A stretch of 64,000 nt of DNA from Sistotremastrum niveocremeum HHB9708 (Eukaryota > Basidiomycota > Agaricomycetes > Sistotremastrales > Sistotremastraceae): assembly GCA_001630475.1 (NCBI GenBank), contig KV419433.1, positions 178,686 to 242,685 of the forward strand. The letters are read 5' to 3'. Of this stretch, positions 23,088-34,963 are shown in pieces. The notes beneath the pieces were generated by a model. That model searched no databases, was not told the DNA's origin, and saw nothing but the letters and a program-made list of their open reading frames with translations. Positions within the stretch are counted from its first letter, which is position 1. Every line of letters starts with the position of its first letter. A program made the translations under genes and the position numbers.

Positions 23088-25015
23088 ATGGCTTCCACCT
23101 ATGGTATCAGCGGCTTCCGCGAACCCTGCGTTCACCACCCCTTGAATGATCTAACGGTCCGTCTCAGAGCTTCCTCGAATTCATATCCTTGCTCACAGAG
23201 ATGATTAGAGTATCACACTTCGAAGAGAACGAGAGTAACCAGATCCGGCCAACATTCCTCTCCCAGACACGCCGTCAACCGAGAGTCCGACTGACGATGG
23301 CACATCTCCCCAACAACCGAATTTCACACCTCCCTCTCAAATCCTACCGAGTCCTTTGCCTTTACCTTCGACATCCGCTCCCGACAAATTAGGCGGGTAC
23401 ACTAGTACTCTCCCTGATGCAGATCGTACTGTGCCTGTCCCCGTTGGTGACATCATATCGCCTCCCGATCGACTCAATGAAACCAACGATGTCAGCAGCA
23501 CCCCCGTTCCACACTTGAACGAGACTCCTACGAATGTAGAGCAACGTATAGGCGGATCTGAACCTTTCCCCAGCTTCCCGGATGCGTCTCTACCGGGGGA
23601 TCCGGATACCTCTTCCTTTGATCCCGACGACAGTGCATCGGAAGCCGAATCTGATGAGGAGGATGCACCTGAGGAAGTCGAACCTCAACAAAACATCCCA
23701 GGGCATCAGGTCAGCATGCACCAAGCCCCAAACTCCCATTCTTCACATAGCCTTCGTCCGGAGGTTCCTCTTATTGCACCCGCAGACACTCCTATTGCTC
23801 GAGAGCAGAGACCTCCCTCGGGTCCCCCCTCCACACCTCTCTCACGGAACCTATTCTCTTCCCCTGGTCAGCTTTCATCGTCACCTCTCTCACGGAACTT
23901 ATTCTCTTCCCCTGGTCAGCTTTCATCGTCGCCTCCACTCCTGAACGGATTTCCCTCATCGACGCGGAGCCCTTTCCAGCCCTTTGGGCCGCGTTCAAGT
24001 GATGAGCCGAACCGGAGTCTTCACAGGCGCACACCCATTGAGGAGCGATCGCCAACGTGGGCTATAGACTTACCACGCCCGACCTCGAATGTAGGACATC
24101 ATCAGTCAGAGTCGTCAGCCGATCAACATGCACAACTTTCGCAGGACCATCCCTCCAATCAACGGACGTCTTCTCAGGATACTGGGGGGACTCTTGCTGC
24201 GTCATCACGCAACGGTCATGAACAGACAGGCTCATCCACTCCGCAACAGCCGAAGTCCGTACTTAAGTTCAATGTTCCGGGGCGTTGGGCGTCATCGTCA
24301 TGGAACCCGAAACTCATAATTATGTCAGAATTCTCTTCCAGACTGTTGAGTACGGCACCGACAGGACGACTGGAGGCGAAGTCTGTGTCGTCTACTTCAC
24401 GGTCACCTTTCATCCCCACGGTGCACGATTCTCCAAAGAGAGACTCCAATTCGACTTCCAATGTCTTTCGCCGCCAGGAAAGCCGGGGTTGCAGTCGTGT
24501 ATCCCGAAGACGAGGTCGATCACATCTCCGAGAGGACCATCAAGGATCTTCTTCGTGGAAAAGTGGAAGTTGCATACAGCGGTATCAGCGCATCCCTCCA
24601 GGTGAGCAGGGAAAGCGAAACAAGGCAGCAGTACCGTGCTAGATTGTGCGGCTCAGGCCATGGAGGACCAACCGCGGTTTTCACGTTCGAGGAGAACGAA
24701 CAACAAAAGACTGGCATCCACCTTCACATTCCTGTCATCGTGGCACTCAATGTAGACCGTTCGTTCAAGATCTCAATCAGCGGGTCATTTTCCTTGATAC
24801 CAAAGGGATTGAAAACGGTTGAAGAATATACCTTTACCGTCGATAATCTGCGCGCACCTTTTTTGAGTGTCATAAAAGATGTTGTGCCATCTTCCACCGG
24901 CAATGATGTTAAGGTACAAGCGTCGAAACTGGAAGAACAGTCTTGTTGTGCTTGGTTTCTCTCTTGTCTCTGCGATTTCTTGACATGTTGGTCGTGTTGC
25001 GGTTTCTGTTCGTAG
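23088..25015 (+). pseudogene. Large disordered protein with Cys-rich tail, copy A, probably decayed
   Basis: Exon 1 MASTYGISGFREPCVHHPLN matches the start of copy C (MASAYHHGSFQRPSINHPVN). The next exon has a TAA where copy C reads on (…RRERE* versus …RRGEEQGD), then continues as PDTPSTES, matching PTPSTET in C. A long Ser/Pro-rich region follows in one frame to about 24290. A folded-looking segment then needs two further frame changes, near 24285 and near 24460. That segment contains 'VVYFTVTFHPHGARFSKERL', then 'VVYPEDEVDH', then a FEENEQQKTGI motif common in fungal beta-sandwich proteins. The end is Cys-rich (CCAWFLSCLCDFLTCWSCCG). An intron with an odd donor could explain the first frame change but not the second. 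A decayed gene is the best call; sequence error is the alternative. Confidence 0.5.
23852..23938 (+). repeat. 51-bp tandem repeat inside copy A
   Basis: Two nearly identical units encode PLSRNLFSSPGQLSSS twice in tandem. The units differ by about two bases, so the duplication is recent relative to the gene. Confidence 0.85.
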
Positions 25016-25754
25016 GACCGACTGCAAGTCAATATCGTCTCTATCATAGAATATTATTCGTACCACGCATGCACCATATGTCTACAATATTTCTTGCTAT
25101 ACCGAGAATGAGCAGTCTAATACGTACATATCTATATATATTCTGTGAACCTGACCCCGCTTCAAGCTTCAATCCGAGTCGGAATTCAAAATTATCGGAG
25201 TCGGAACTGGCCGCAGAACGTCAGGCTTGCGGCTGCACGACGTTCCGCTCGAGCTCGAGTCGGTAACCAACGTTCAGCATTCGAACAGCTCATCGCAGTG
25301 GCTGGCCCTTCTGTTGGAGATGCCACGTCTCCTCCGCCCCGGAGCCAGACCAGAGTCAGTACGCTGCCAGGCTTGATTCCAACGCTTAGTATCTTTCTCA
25401 TTATTAACAGGGGACCAGTTCAGAGTCATCTAAAGCTCCCCAGTTGGCAAACTCTGGCTACAGCAATCGCACGTTCTGATCGCGGTACACACGTGGATCA
25501 TACGTGGCTTGCTTTCGTCGACAACCTCGCTTTTGACCATGAAGTTGCTACAACTATAGCATAGGATGTCGCGCTGCAGTTGAGAGCACGTCGTATTCAC
25601 GTCTCTTGATGGCGTTCAAGGCTTATATGAGATGGATGGCTACATAAAAGCGTTCGAACGAGCTGGGTTGAGTAAATCCTGCTGGTCCTGTAATCCGTGC
25701 GTAACTCATCCCACTGAATCCTTCTTCAACTCACACCATTTACAGATATTCGGG
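25016..25754. other. Intergenic between copies A and B
   Basis: 740 bp. A 139-codon frame at 25145-25564 has no motif and no matching splice context. The duplicated promoter block of A and C is not evident here. Confidence 0.4.
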
Positions 25755-27684
25755 ATGGATTCGGAATGGGAAGAACAGAACGGTGACTTCGATGAACAGG
25801 GCTGTGATACCGGCGTGGACAACACAGGCTTTGGAGATAACAATGGTGGCACAGATAATGGCAATGGCTGGTCGGGATACGATCAAGGCACATACGACTG
25901 GCGTAATCAAAGTGAGTCACATCTTCTACGTTCTTCTTTGCGATGAAGCCTCCCATACTCACGCTAATCTTCGTTTAGATTTCAACCAGGATAATCCTGT
26001 ACGAGATCTCCCACCGTCGGACGTTATCCCTTGCTCATCCCCTGACGACGATACTGCCATGGACAACGCGCAATGGGATTCCATGTCACAACCGCCAGTA
26101 TCCTCCTCCGACACTGGCAACTACTATGTGCCACCGCAACCTCCTTCGCCTTCGGGCAACGCTCTCGACCCTCCTGCTGCCGTCGAAGTTCCCGATTCCA
26201 TCCAGAACGGGGATCCTCCAGCCACAGGAGACCCAGAATCTGATTCTCCTGCAACTGAGGATACTACTCCGGATCCACCGATTCCTAGTGACCAGGATCC
26301 GCAGGATCAGGATGGCGGGAATCCATCTTCCGACACCGCACCTCCACAGGATTCATCAGTCGTGAACAACCCTGCTACCAATGACCAGCCTAGTAACGAC
26401 GAGTCGGTTGCACAATCTATTCTAGATGAAGTAGCGGACCACGAGCGAGAGGTGATGACGAAAGCTCTGGAGCAAGCCATCAGTGATGAGAGTCGGGATG
26501 AAGAAGGGACACAGGTTCCTGGCCATCCCGGATCTCCGAAACCTTCGATCCTTCAATCTGCTGTCGCGACGTCTTCACATCCGCCTTCACATCCTCCACC
26601 GACTTGGCACCCTCAAGCCGTTGGGCAAGCATCGTCTGACTTCTATTCGTCTAATCCCGGACAACCTTCATCCTCTTCCTTACATACACATACACGACCT
26701 CCGACATCTCCGAGTCATCATTCTGCGATCCCGTCCGATCAATCAGTCGATCCTGATAACTCCTCCAACCTGGGCTCTCCGAATTCTCTCGTTCCTCCGA
26801 AGACACCTTATCTTGCCAATGGAGGGAACCGATTGACGCGCAATGGAGACGCTAGCTCCGTCGACGTTCCATCGAGCATTCCTTCAAAATCCGTTCCTGA
26901 TCCGAACCATCCCTCTTTGTCTTTACCAAGAGAGGATCGTGCCTTAGAATCAGGAACACCAGTTCCATCTGTTCGATACGTACGAGGGGGAAATTCGCAA
27001 GTATCGCATGGAGATCGTTGGGAAGATGTCCGATCCTCGCGCGTGTTGGGACAAGGATCATCTACTCAATCTGTGGCAGAACGAGATGATCTACCTCACC
27101 AGTCTCAATCTGTAGCTTCATCGAATCCGGGCCCGAACGAACCACCGGCTTTGAGCACAAATTTCATGGGCCATATTGAGGAAGATCTCAACGCTCACTA
27201 TACCACACTTCATCCTCCCGACACCCGAGGCGATCAATCATCTACCCGTTCATCTCCGCAAGGAGAGGAATTCCTCGAAGAGAACTCCGTCGATCAGGAT
27301 ACTCCTCCTCCTCCTCCTCCACCACCACCACCACCACCACTACCACCACCGACTAATGCGGCAGGTCCTGGTTCACATACAGTCCCAGTTATTCCCCCCT
27401 TCGCATATGATCCTCCGAATCACACGGAATCGCCGCATCATCATCCTCCGACAGGCTCAGTCCCTCCCGTGCAGTATCCACCGTCTCAGCTCGCCTCAGA
27501 GAGAAGAAATACCGCTGGGAATTCCACACGGTTTGGGCACCAATCCATTGATAATCATCATCCAGCTGGTCCTGGGAATGATCCACCTCCTTACGATCCG
27601 CAGCCAGAGCCCACAGGCAATTGTCTGACGTCCTGTTGGGCGGGTTTCATGTCTTGCCTTAAATCTATGTTCTGCTGCTGCTAG
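25755..27684 (+). CDS. Large disordered protein with Cys-rich C-terminal tail, copy B
   Basis: Two exons, 25755-25911 and 25979-27684, give 620 aa. The N-terminus is acidic and Asn/Gly-rich (MDSEWEEQNGDFDEQG...). Most of the protein is Pro/Ser/Asp-rich and predicted unstructured, including a pure polyproline run encoded at about 27302-27352. It shares the block 'FMGHIEEDLNAHYTTLHPPD' with copy C ('SMGNIDEDLRPRHPTDAPLD'). Near the end is a PPxY motif (DPPPYDPQ). The tail NCLTSCWAGFMSCLKSMFCCC resembles a CYSTM module (Cys-rich transmembrane tail), and its cysteines are plausible palmitoylation sites. A membrane-tethered disordered scaffold is inferred; no enzyme domain is present. The start ATG follows an upstream in-frame ATG that has no support. 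Confidence 0.75.
27302..27352 (+). repeat. CCT/CCA trinucleotide run coding polyproline
   Basis: (CCT)n followed by (CCA)n within copy B encodes an unbroken proline stretch. It is length-variable by nature and a possible profilin- or SH3-binding tract. Confidence 0.9.
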
Positions 27685-28085
27685 CATTCTCAGCTTATAT
27701 CTGGATTAAATCGATCGAAAGGCTTATCTTGCGCATGGCCTTCTGTTTGATCGCTTGATATCGTTCATTGTTTATTGTTTATTCCTGCGTGATCCACTTT
27801 CATACACTACTCTAACCCAGGACAATTTTTGTAATTTCATGCGCATGCGACTTTGATTTGAATCCCTCGTTCTATATTTTTGTTAGAGCAGCAAGATAAT
27901 GTAAGGCCCCTCCTTATTTGTGAAAGGTCATAGTATACAGATGAATGATTGATGATCCGAACAGACAATTTTCTCTCAGCACGGCTTCGATGAAGTATCG
28001 GAAGACGTGGATATCATTGTTTGAAGCAAGCACACGGATTCAAGCAATGGATTCGAGCTTGGATTCGAGGATGAAGTTTGGCTAG
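27685..28085. other. 3' region of copy B
   Basis: About 400 bp, AT-rich, holding presumed 3' UTR and polyadenylation signals of copy B. No gene was seen. Confidence 0.4.
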
Positions 28086-28755
28086 CCTCGGCTTTCTCGG
28101 TTGTGTCATGTGACTTTATAGCCGGCTTTGCTTCCGGTTCGGCGACGAAGTTTGAGAGAGCCGAGTTTCCGGCTTTGATAACCGACCACCATCATCCAGG
28201 CCATGTTCAGGCGTGTTTCGGGCGAGAGTAAACGTGGCATGCAACGACTTCCCTCTGAGTGGGTCCACCGCACAGTGGTCAGTGCTCACCTGCCGCTTTG
28301 CGCTTTGCATCTCGACTGCAACGAAGACGATAATGAAGTCGGTCGATAAAGGTACGTAGGTTTTCATCCTTCCAACAAGATTCATACAAGGTCTAAATGG
28401 GCACTAGGTTGACCTACGTTTATCTCGAATCATCTATGATGCGAGTCCAACGCAGTCACGTCTAGTCGTCGCACAAGCAATGCAGCGCATTCAGGGAAAG
28501 AGGCATGGATGTTAACACTAGAGCGTGGAATGGGTGAGGCTAATCATGCTGGACGGTACCAGCAACGCAGCGTTGGATAGTTGCGGTCTATGCAATAGCT
28601 TCAAGAGCTCTTATTGTGTGTATGTGGCGGTGAGCACCCCCGTAGCATCTTACGCCTTCGTCCTCAATTGCATCTGTGAGTTTCGTATTCAAAAAGTCAT
28701 CCGTTTCAGACAAACTAAGATACAGACTGGATAGCGCTTCACTCCCACTCCCAAA
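28086..28755 (+). promoter_or_regulatory. Duplicated upstream block, copy 2
   Basis: Partner of 22396-23087. The same ordered landmarks are present (GTCATGTGACTT, GGTTCGGCGACGAAGTTTG, GCCGAGTTTCCGGCTTTG, AACCGACCACC, GCCATGTTCAGGCGTG). They lead into the ATG of copy C. The conserved islands may be binding sites or simply unmutated remnants; GTCATGTGAC contains a CATGTG E-box-like core in both copies. Confidence 0.7.
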
Positions 28756-30819
28756 ATGGCTTCTGCATATCATCACGGTAGCTTCCAGAGGCCCTCCATT
28801 AATCACCCAGTGAATGGGCTAGCGGTGAGCTTCGAAGGCCATTCCGATCCACCCCAAGACTCACAGTAGTCTTGGATTTAGAACACGACACGCAGAGGGG
28901 AGGAACAAGGAGATGAGGATGCTCAAAGGGCGGCCAGGATCGCTCTTCCACCAACGCCGTCAACTGAAACTCATGCTTCTGACGCGTTCCCTCCAAAATC
29001 AAATCCGACGAGTCATCCGCCAACTCTACCGTTTCCTTCCACTCCGACATCCGGTGTCGATCAACGAGTCACTGCTAATAATGCAGATCTTCATATCGCT
29101 GACCCCACCAATGATATGACGTGGGCACATGATCGAGAAACGCCCAATGAGCCCAGCGATACCAGTTCGCCTTTTGTTCCACAGATCACCAATCCGGCTA
29201 ACGTGCCACACTCTCAACCCATCCCGTTGCGGCGGACAGCATCTGTACAGACCAACACGGACACCTTTTCTCCCTCCACCCTAGCAGCTCAGATCGAACG
29301 AAGAGCAGACTCTCAGGGCGGGCTGGAGCCTGTGGAAGCACGTCAGCCTAGAGCGAGCGAGAGCTACAGCTATCAATGGCCGAATTCGGGTTCGCGTATC
29401 ACACTTGAGCTTTCATCGGATAACCCGGCCATAGCCACTCCTACACCGCCAGGTTTTTTCGCGTATCCGCCTGCCAATACCGCGTCGACAACCATTTTGA
29501 ACCTTTCATTATCAATCACAAATAACAATTCACGGCCTCCTTTGCCACCGACTGACTCGTCATCACTTCCCGACACGAGTTCACGGTACCTGGAGCCGAA
29601 TGTTGGCTTAGACGGTCGCGATCAGAGGCGGGCAAGGATCAGTGGGTCAGCCTCACAATTAGAATCGTCCAAGACGGATTCTCATGCCGTTCGAAATAAT
29701 CAAGGCTCAGAGTCTACGCCGCGTCCAGATGAGCCTCCAACACAGATCAATTTACCGAATCTGCAGGCGTCTTCTCAGGCAGGGTCGGAGGCGGGATCTA
29801 CTCTCCTCTTACCAGAGAAATCGAGGGTCACAATCTCCAGTCCCGAATCCCAGACTCTCCCAATCCAGCCTGATCCTGTTTGCGAGAATCGTGACAGTGT
29901 TCCAGTATCACCTCCGCAATTACATCAGGATCCGACTTCACAGCCTCAGGGAACCCTGTCACCTTCGCCTGTGTCAGAAGAAGAATGGCTTGCTCAACCT
30001 GCTCACCATGAGGCAGAACGAGATCAACCGCCTGCCCTTCATCAGTTGCAAACTTCGCCGAATCCGTGGCCAGATGAACTCCGTGCTTCGAACCCGAATT
30101 CCATGGGAAACATCGACGAGGACCTCCGTCCTCGTCATCCAACAGATGCTCCTCTGGACCCACGCGGTTACCAACCACGCAGGTCGAGAGACGCGAGACC
30201 ATCTGATCCCCTCCCTAATCCCGCCACGCTAAATAATTCGCCGACCTTGACACCGGACGCCGTTGATACACCGGAAGCCAACCACAATGCATCTCCCGGT
30301 ATTTGCCCATCAGTCGACACCGAAGCCCCTGTTTCACCTACATCCCCTGTCTCTCCTCCCCCTAGATACTCATTCCTGGATCCCGGAGGACCGAATGGAG
30401 GGATCACAACACCCCCGTCTCTACCGCCTCCCGCCTCCCCCGGAGGACAAGGTTCACCTGAGCCGCAACCTCATCCTGCGGAGAACTCGACACCACCTAG
30501 ACCTCGCGCAAACCCGATACAACATGTACCCCAGGCGGACCCGACACAACAAACAGCTCAGGCGAACCCCACACCCTTAAACCGGCAGAGTAGCGAATTC
30601 CATCTGACCCTGGGTTCTCAGTTGCAGACGAACACTGTCTCCCAGCCTGATCAACTCACTCACGCGGGCGAACATCAGGGTTCGTCTCATAAAAACGAAC
30701 AATCGTCAACCCCTCAGGCAAATCCAGGGAACGGTTTTGTGGAGTGCCTCGCGTCTTGCTGGGCAGGTTTCACTGCTGGCCTCTCTTATATATTTTGCTG
30801 CAAGTGCTGTCGCAAATAA
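28756..30819 (+). CDS. Large disordered protein with Cys-rich C-terminal tail, copy C
   Basis: Two exons, 28756-28824 and 28882-30819, with a GTGAGC..GATTTAG intron, give 668 aa in one frame. It starts MASAYHHGSFQRPSINHPVN and then runs as a Ser/Pro/Asn/Thr-rich disordered chain throughout. It contains the 'SMGNIDEDLRPRHPTDAPLD' block shared with copy B and a PPxY motif (PPPRYSFLDPGG). It ends in FVECLASCWAGFTAGLSY...CCKCCRK, a CYSTM-like Cys-rich tail closely similar to copy B (SCWAGF in both). It is intact, unlike copy A. A membrane-anchored disordered protein is inferred; the function is unknown. It is convergent with the M28 peptidase gene. Confidence 0.75.
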
Positions 30820-31144
30820 CGCTTCCAGGAGATCTTGATCCCGGGAGGATCCCATGCCTTGCGTCCGCTAGATCATTTGAACTTCATACGTGTCATTGGT
30901 TTAGCTAGACTATCCATATGTCGAGGTCGATTGAAGACGGCGGAATCTTCTTGCCATATAGTATATCCACGGATTAGCTAGTACTTATCCTAATAATGTA
31001 TCTCTCGTTGGTTGATGATCTGTGGACCGTGACGAGTTTGAGGCTTCGGTAGTGCAGTAGGCGGATGTAGTCGTGACTATTGAGATTCCAACATAATGGG
31101 AGGTAATGATACAACGCGGGCGGTCTATCATTTTCGCACGCAAA

Positions 31145-32890
31145 TCAGGCACCTTCAGCGGGCATCTCGAATCCAGCAGCATGCAACAACGTAGCAAACT
31201 GAATCGCACAATCAGCGCCCCCTCGCGCAACAACACCCAAAAAAGACTCACCGTGACCTTCGCAATACTCTTAACCTGCTCCAAATCATACCCAGTCCTA
31301 TTACTCAAATCCCCCGAATTATGATACATAGGATCCAAAATCCACCCCGCTCTCTCAAACACCTGTGTAGCTGGGAATCCTTGTTGATGGAATGATTGGT
31401 GGTCGGAGCAGCATGCGCGGGTTGGGCCTACGTAGAGGTTTGGGGCGTAGAGGGATGATATGTTTGTTAGGAGGGTTGCTACTTCTGGTGTGCCGATGCT
31501 GCGGAGTGAGGGGATGGGGGTTAGACGAGAGGGATGGGAGGGAGGAGGGGAACGGGGAACGGGGACGTACTATTCGGGAAGACCGAGTTGTTGAGGTTCT
31601 GAAGGGCTGTGATATGCGATCATATCTGCTTGAACCATGAGCGTGATATCGGCATCAGCCTCCCGCAGCTCCTCTGCGCACGATCATTAGCGAAGTTCGG
31701 AAAGGAGGAGAGTAAAGAACGCACTAGCATAGGCTCTCGATCCAACTAATCCTTGTTCTTCACCCGCAAATGCAACGAGTTCAACATTCGACTTGAACTC
31801 GATCTTCTTCCTCAGAATGGTACGTGCGATACCAAGAAGCGACACCGTTCCAGATCCATCATCGTTCCCACCAGGAGCACGCGTACTTCCCCACGATCCA
31901 CGGGAGTCATAATGCGCAGAAAGTATGACGGTTTCCGTGGTATTCACGAGAGAAGGATATCGACTTGATGACGTCATCAAATCAGCTATACCGAATAACG
32001 AAGATTGAACGAGAGACGTACCAGATAACGTTAGGAGCGTAGTCCTCTGAGAACTTCCTGAGCTCGCATTTCGCCCCTGTCTCCTCAAATCGATCCGAGA
32101 GCCACGCAGCGGCCGTCAAAGCACCAGTCGAGAACGAATGTCTCGTAAGGATCGTCGACCTCTTATCTTCGCCCGTCAGGAATCTGATATCGTTCAACAT
32201 CTGAGGGAGTGAGATAGAGTTGACGGCGGTGGAGATTTGATCTGAAAATTTGAGAGTCTTGATGAGGTTGATGACTCTGTCTATCGCAGATGAAGGGACT
32301 GGTACGAATGGGAGAGGCGTAGATGGGAGCAGGACGGGAACGTAGAATCGGGGAATGAGATGGTCTATCATTGGGAGATAGCTTTCGTGTAATGCGATGA
32401 GGGCTGCTGAACGACATGTCCATAGAGCCTTGAAAGGCGATAAGGATCCAACGGTGGCACGCGCTCTCGCCAACGGAAGTTGGCCCTCTGGATTGTCTAG
32501 AGCAGCGTTCCACTCCTCTGAAGGCTCTGATATAAGGCTCTGAGAGAGTACAAGCAGAGACTCCTCCAAAGACGGCTCATCAGGACGACGCAATGACGGG
32601 TCGACGCCCGCATCTTGAACCCACACGTAGCGCATCTCGTCGCTCATCTCGACCATCCCAAAGTACTGGGCTGGATCGTCAAGACTCGATAACCATGATT
32701 GAACACGCCAGCTGGCTGCGCAAGGCTCGTCGAGGAAGAACACCTTGTAATCCTCGTACGTTCCATGATAGTTGGACGTTGCACAGGGCTCGAATTCGCC
32801 GTCATACGACGTGACCAGCAGAGTACTGGTCTTTGCGGTAGCCTCGAACGCCCCGAGGGCGAGCAGAGCAACGACTGTACTTGCTCGCAT
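31145..32890 (-). CDS. Secreted M28-family aminopeptidase
   Basis: Zinc aminopeptidase of family M28 (leucine aminopeptidase-like). The signal peptide is MRASTVVALLALGAFEATA. A pro-region of about 250 aa precedes the catalytic domain. The zinc and catalytic residues are all visible in order: LSAHYDSRG (His ligand, Asp), PGGNDDGSG (bridging Asp), AFAGEEQGL (Glu base and Glu ligand), VQADMIAY (Asp ligand) and DPMYHNSGD (His ligand). At the first junction a GTACGT donor and CATCAAG acceptor restore 'NVICRYPSLV'. The last exon is FATLLHAAGFEMPAEGA and stop. About 475 aa. It probably acts outside the cell on peptides released by other proteases. Confidence 0.88.
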
Positions 32891-34963
32891 GTCGTGATAC
32901 GGTTCGAGTTAAGGAGTGGATTAGCGCCCGTTGACGCGTGTAGCTCACACGACTGCGCAGGCCGCATACAGAATGGTCTGAATACACTATATAAAATGCC
33001 TACATCAAGGGTACATGTAGCGAGATATGCAAGGCTACTATCAAGACAGGGGATAAACGACAGACGCAGAAGTAAGGAGGGAAAGACAGCATATATGCGT
33101 CACGACAGGAGGGTGGCCGTCTCCAAACCCGTGTACCGCAATTCTATGCGGACGCTTCGTTACCAATCATGGAGAGATATAGCAGAAGGATATCCAGATA
33201 GCAGATAACAAGCCATAAGCCGAATTGCAGATGTCGATACTTGATGGTAGATTTGACTGGGAGGACAACAGAGCGACGTCAGCTCGGACACAAGCAGGCC
33301 AGTTGCTGTTGAAGGCGTTCGTAGGAAGGATAGCAGTCAATAGCAGTGAGGACGCGAGCATTATGCAGTCAACGCTTTGTTCAGTCAGCTAAGAGTCTTC
33401 GGTCTGCGTAGACCGGAGGCCGCGAACGATCTGTGAACAGAAGGGAATGAGAATAGATCCGAGGAGAATGTAAAGAAGAAGATAAAGAAGTTCAGAGTAA
33501 CTATGACATTTGTATTGACTCGACACATTGTGATTAAGCCAGGGATAACTGAGGATAAATCTCATCACGAAGAAAGGGAGAAGTGGTTGAAAAGATATGG
33601 AAAGAGACTTACAAGACAATCCAAGATTGCAAAGCATTACATGGGTGATCGTCTAGGTACCTTGAGTAAGGATCGGAGACGTATACAACGTTGCCTGCAA
33701 AGGATGCAAATTAGTAACGAGATAAAACGACGCCAGGAGAGAAAGGACAGAAGGATCAGAGTAACTATGACATTTGGTTTGACTCGACACGTTGTGATTA
33801 AGTCAGGGATAACTGAGAATATATCTCATCATGAGAGAAAGAGAAAGAAAGGATGAAGGCGAAGCATGAAGGAGACTCACGTAGTGAGATGACGGGAAGA
33901 CGACAACCTGTACGATGACCGATGGTTCTGCGAAGACGATGAATAGATATTATAGTGGATGGTAGGACGACAAACCGCTTCATAATGCACTGCCATGCGT
34001 ACATCCATTAATCCATGTGCATGAGGCGACAGCCGTCAAGGCGAACTGAGCTCATCACGATAGACAACCCCCACGATCCATAAAATATGTGCTTTATTTG
34101 AAGCCCTGGCACAGCCATCGCACAGCTATTGTCTTGAATACAGTGACATAGAGAGCGGTCGCCAGTGTTGCCAGAGCAAAGTCGTCGACGATGTGGTAAG
34201 AAGAGAAGAGAAATAAGGTTTATAAATGGCGGAGTCGAAAATACGGCGTTTCGAAGTCCGCTCCCAAAGCAGCCGATACCCAACCAAGTTCCCAACAGGC
34301 TGCGTTTCGGGTTTTGTAGGCATTTTCACTCATCAAAAGTCGACGGATCAGGCATATCAAAATCCTACTATCTAAAACTTCAAATATCCTGGTACTCCCC
34401 TCAAACTGCTGCCATCACTCGACCCTGGCTAAACGTTTCGAGGTGAAAAACTGCCTCATTTGGTAATTGAATGGGCTTCTCTCGATCTGGAAGTTCTGAT
34501 TGTATTCCCTGGTCAATTATCGACCTTCTTTTCAAATGACTCAGCCTCCGCACGATCGGGATTCACGTTCGCCAAAACAACTGCAGGAACGAAGGCGTCT
34601 GCTTTACTATCTTGAAGATCAGGTGAACTACGTAGCAGTGCCGGCTCCCTCTCTGATCAGCTTCCTTTTGATTGGGGCCTCGGACACACGGCATCGAACG
34701 CAGCATACGATCAATGCCAATTCGGTATACAGTACATTAGTCCTTCTAAAGACGAACAATAACCGACGAATTCAGGTAGTCATGAGTCATTCGGACTCTT
34801 TCCAGGTCTGACTCACGTGGAGGTGTAGCAACGGAACAGCATCTTCCACGTGGAACTCCCGCACCGTTCTTTTCTGATCGACTCCGTTCCTGTGCCGCTC
34901 ATCTATTTAAGAAGTGAAAACGATCTCTGAATCGGCTAGGTTTTGCCTCCTAACCATCTCCTC
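32891..34963. other. 2.1-kb region with a repeat pair and one weak secreted ORF
   Basis: Lies between divergent genes (M28 peptidase and the surface protein), so it must hold both promoters. Besides the direct repeat listed separately, 33361 down to 33167 on the minus strand encodes a 64-aa frame with a hydrophobic start (MLASSLLLTAILPTNA) and three cysteines. Without splice or homolog support I do not call it a gene. No other coding signal was seen. Confidence 0.4.
33492..33840 (+). repeat. Pair of about 84-bp direct repeats
   Basis: Copies at about 33492-33574 and 33756-33840 share TCAGAGTAACTATGACATTT, then TTGACTCGACAC, GTGATTAAG, CAGGGATAACTGAG and ATCTCATCA, with roughly ten differences. 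They start 264 bp apart. Family is not recognised; they could be remnants of one duplicated segment or dispersed-repeat ends. Confidence 0.8.

Noticed and set aside
25145-25564. 139-codon plus-strand frame between copies A and B
   Set aside because: No start context, motif, splice pattern or similarity to neighbours; mixed composition typical of chance frames.
26126-27628. Arg/Ile/His-rich plus-strand frames overlapping copy B
   Set aside because: Out-of-frame shadows of the Pro/Ser-rich coding sequence.
33503-33856. 117-codon plus-strand frame containing a repeated peptide
   Set aside because: The peptide repeat simply reflects the 84-bp direct DNA repeat; no signal, motif or splice support.
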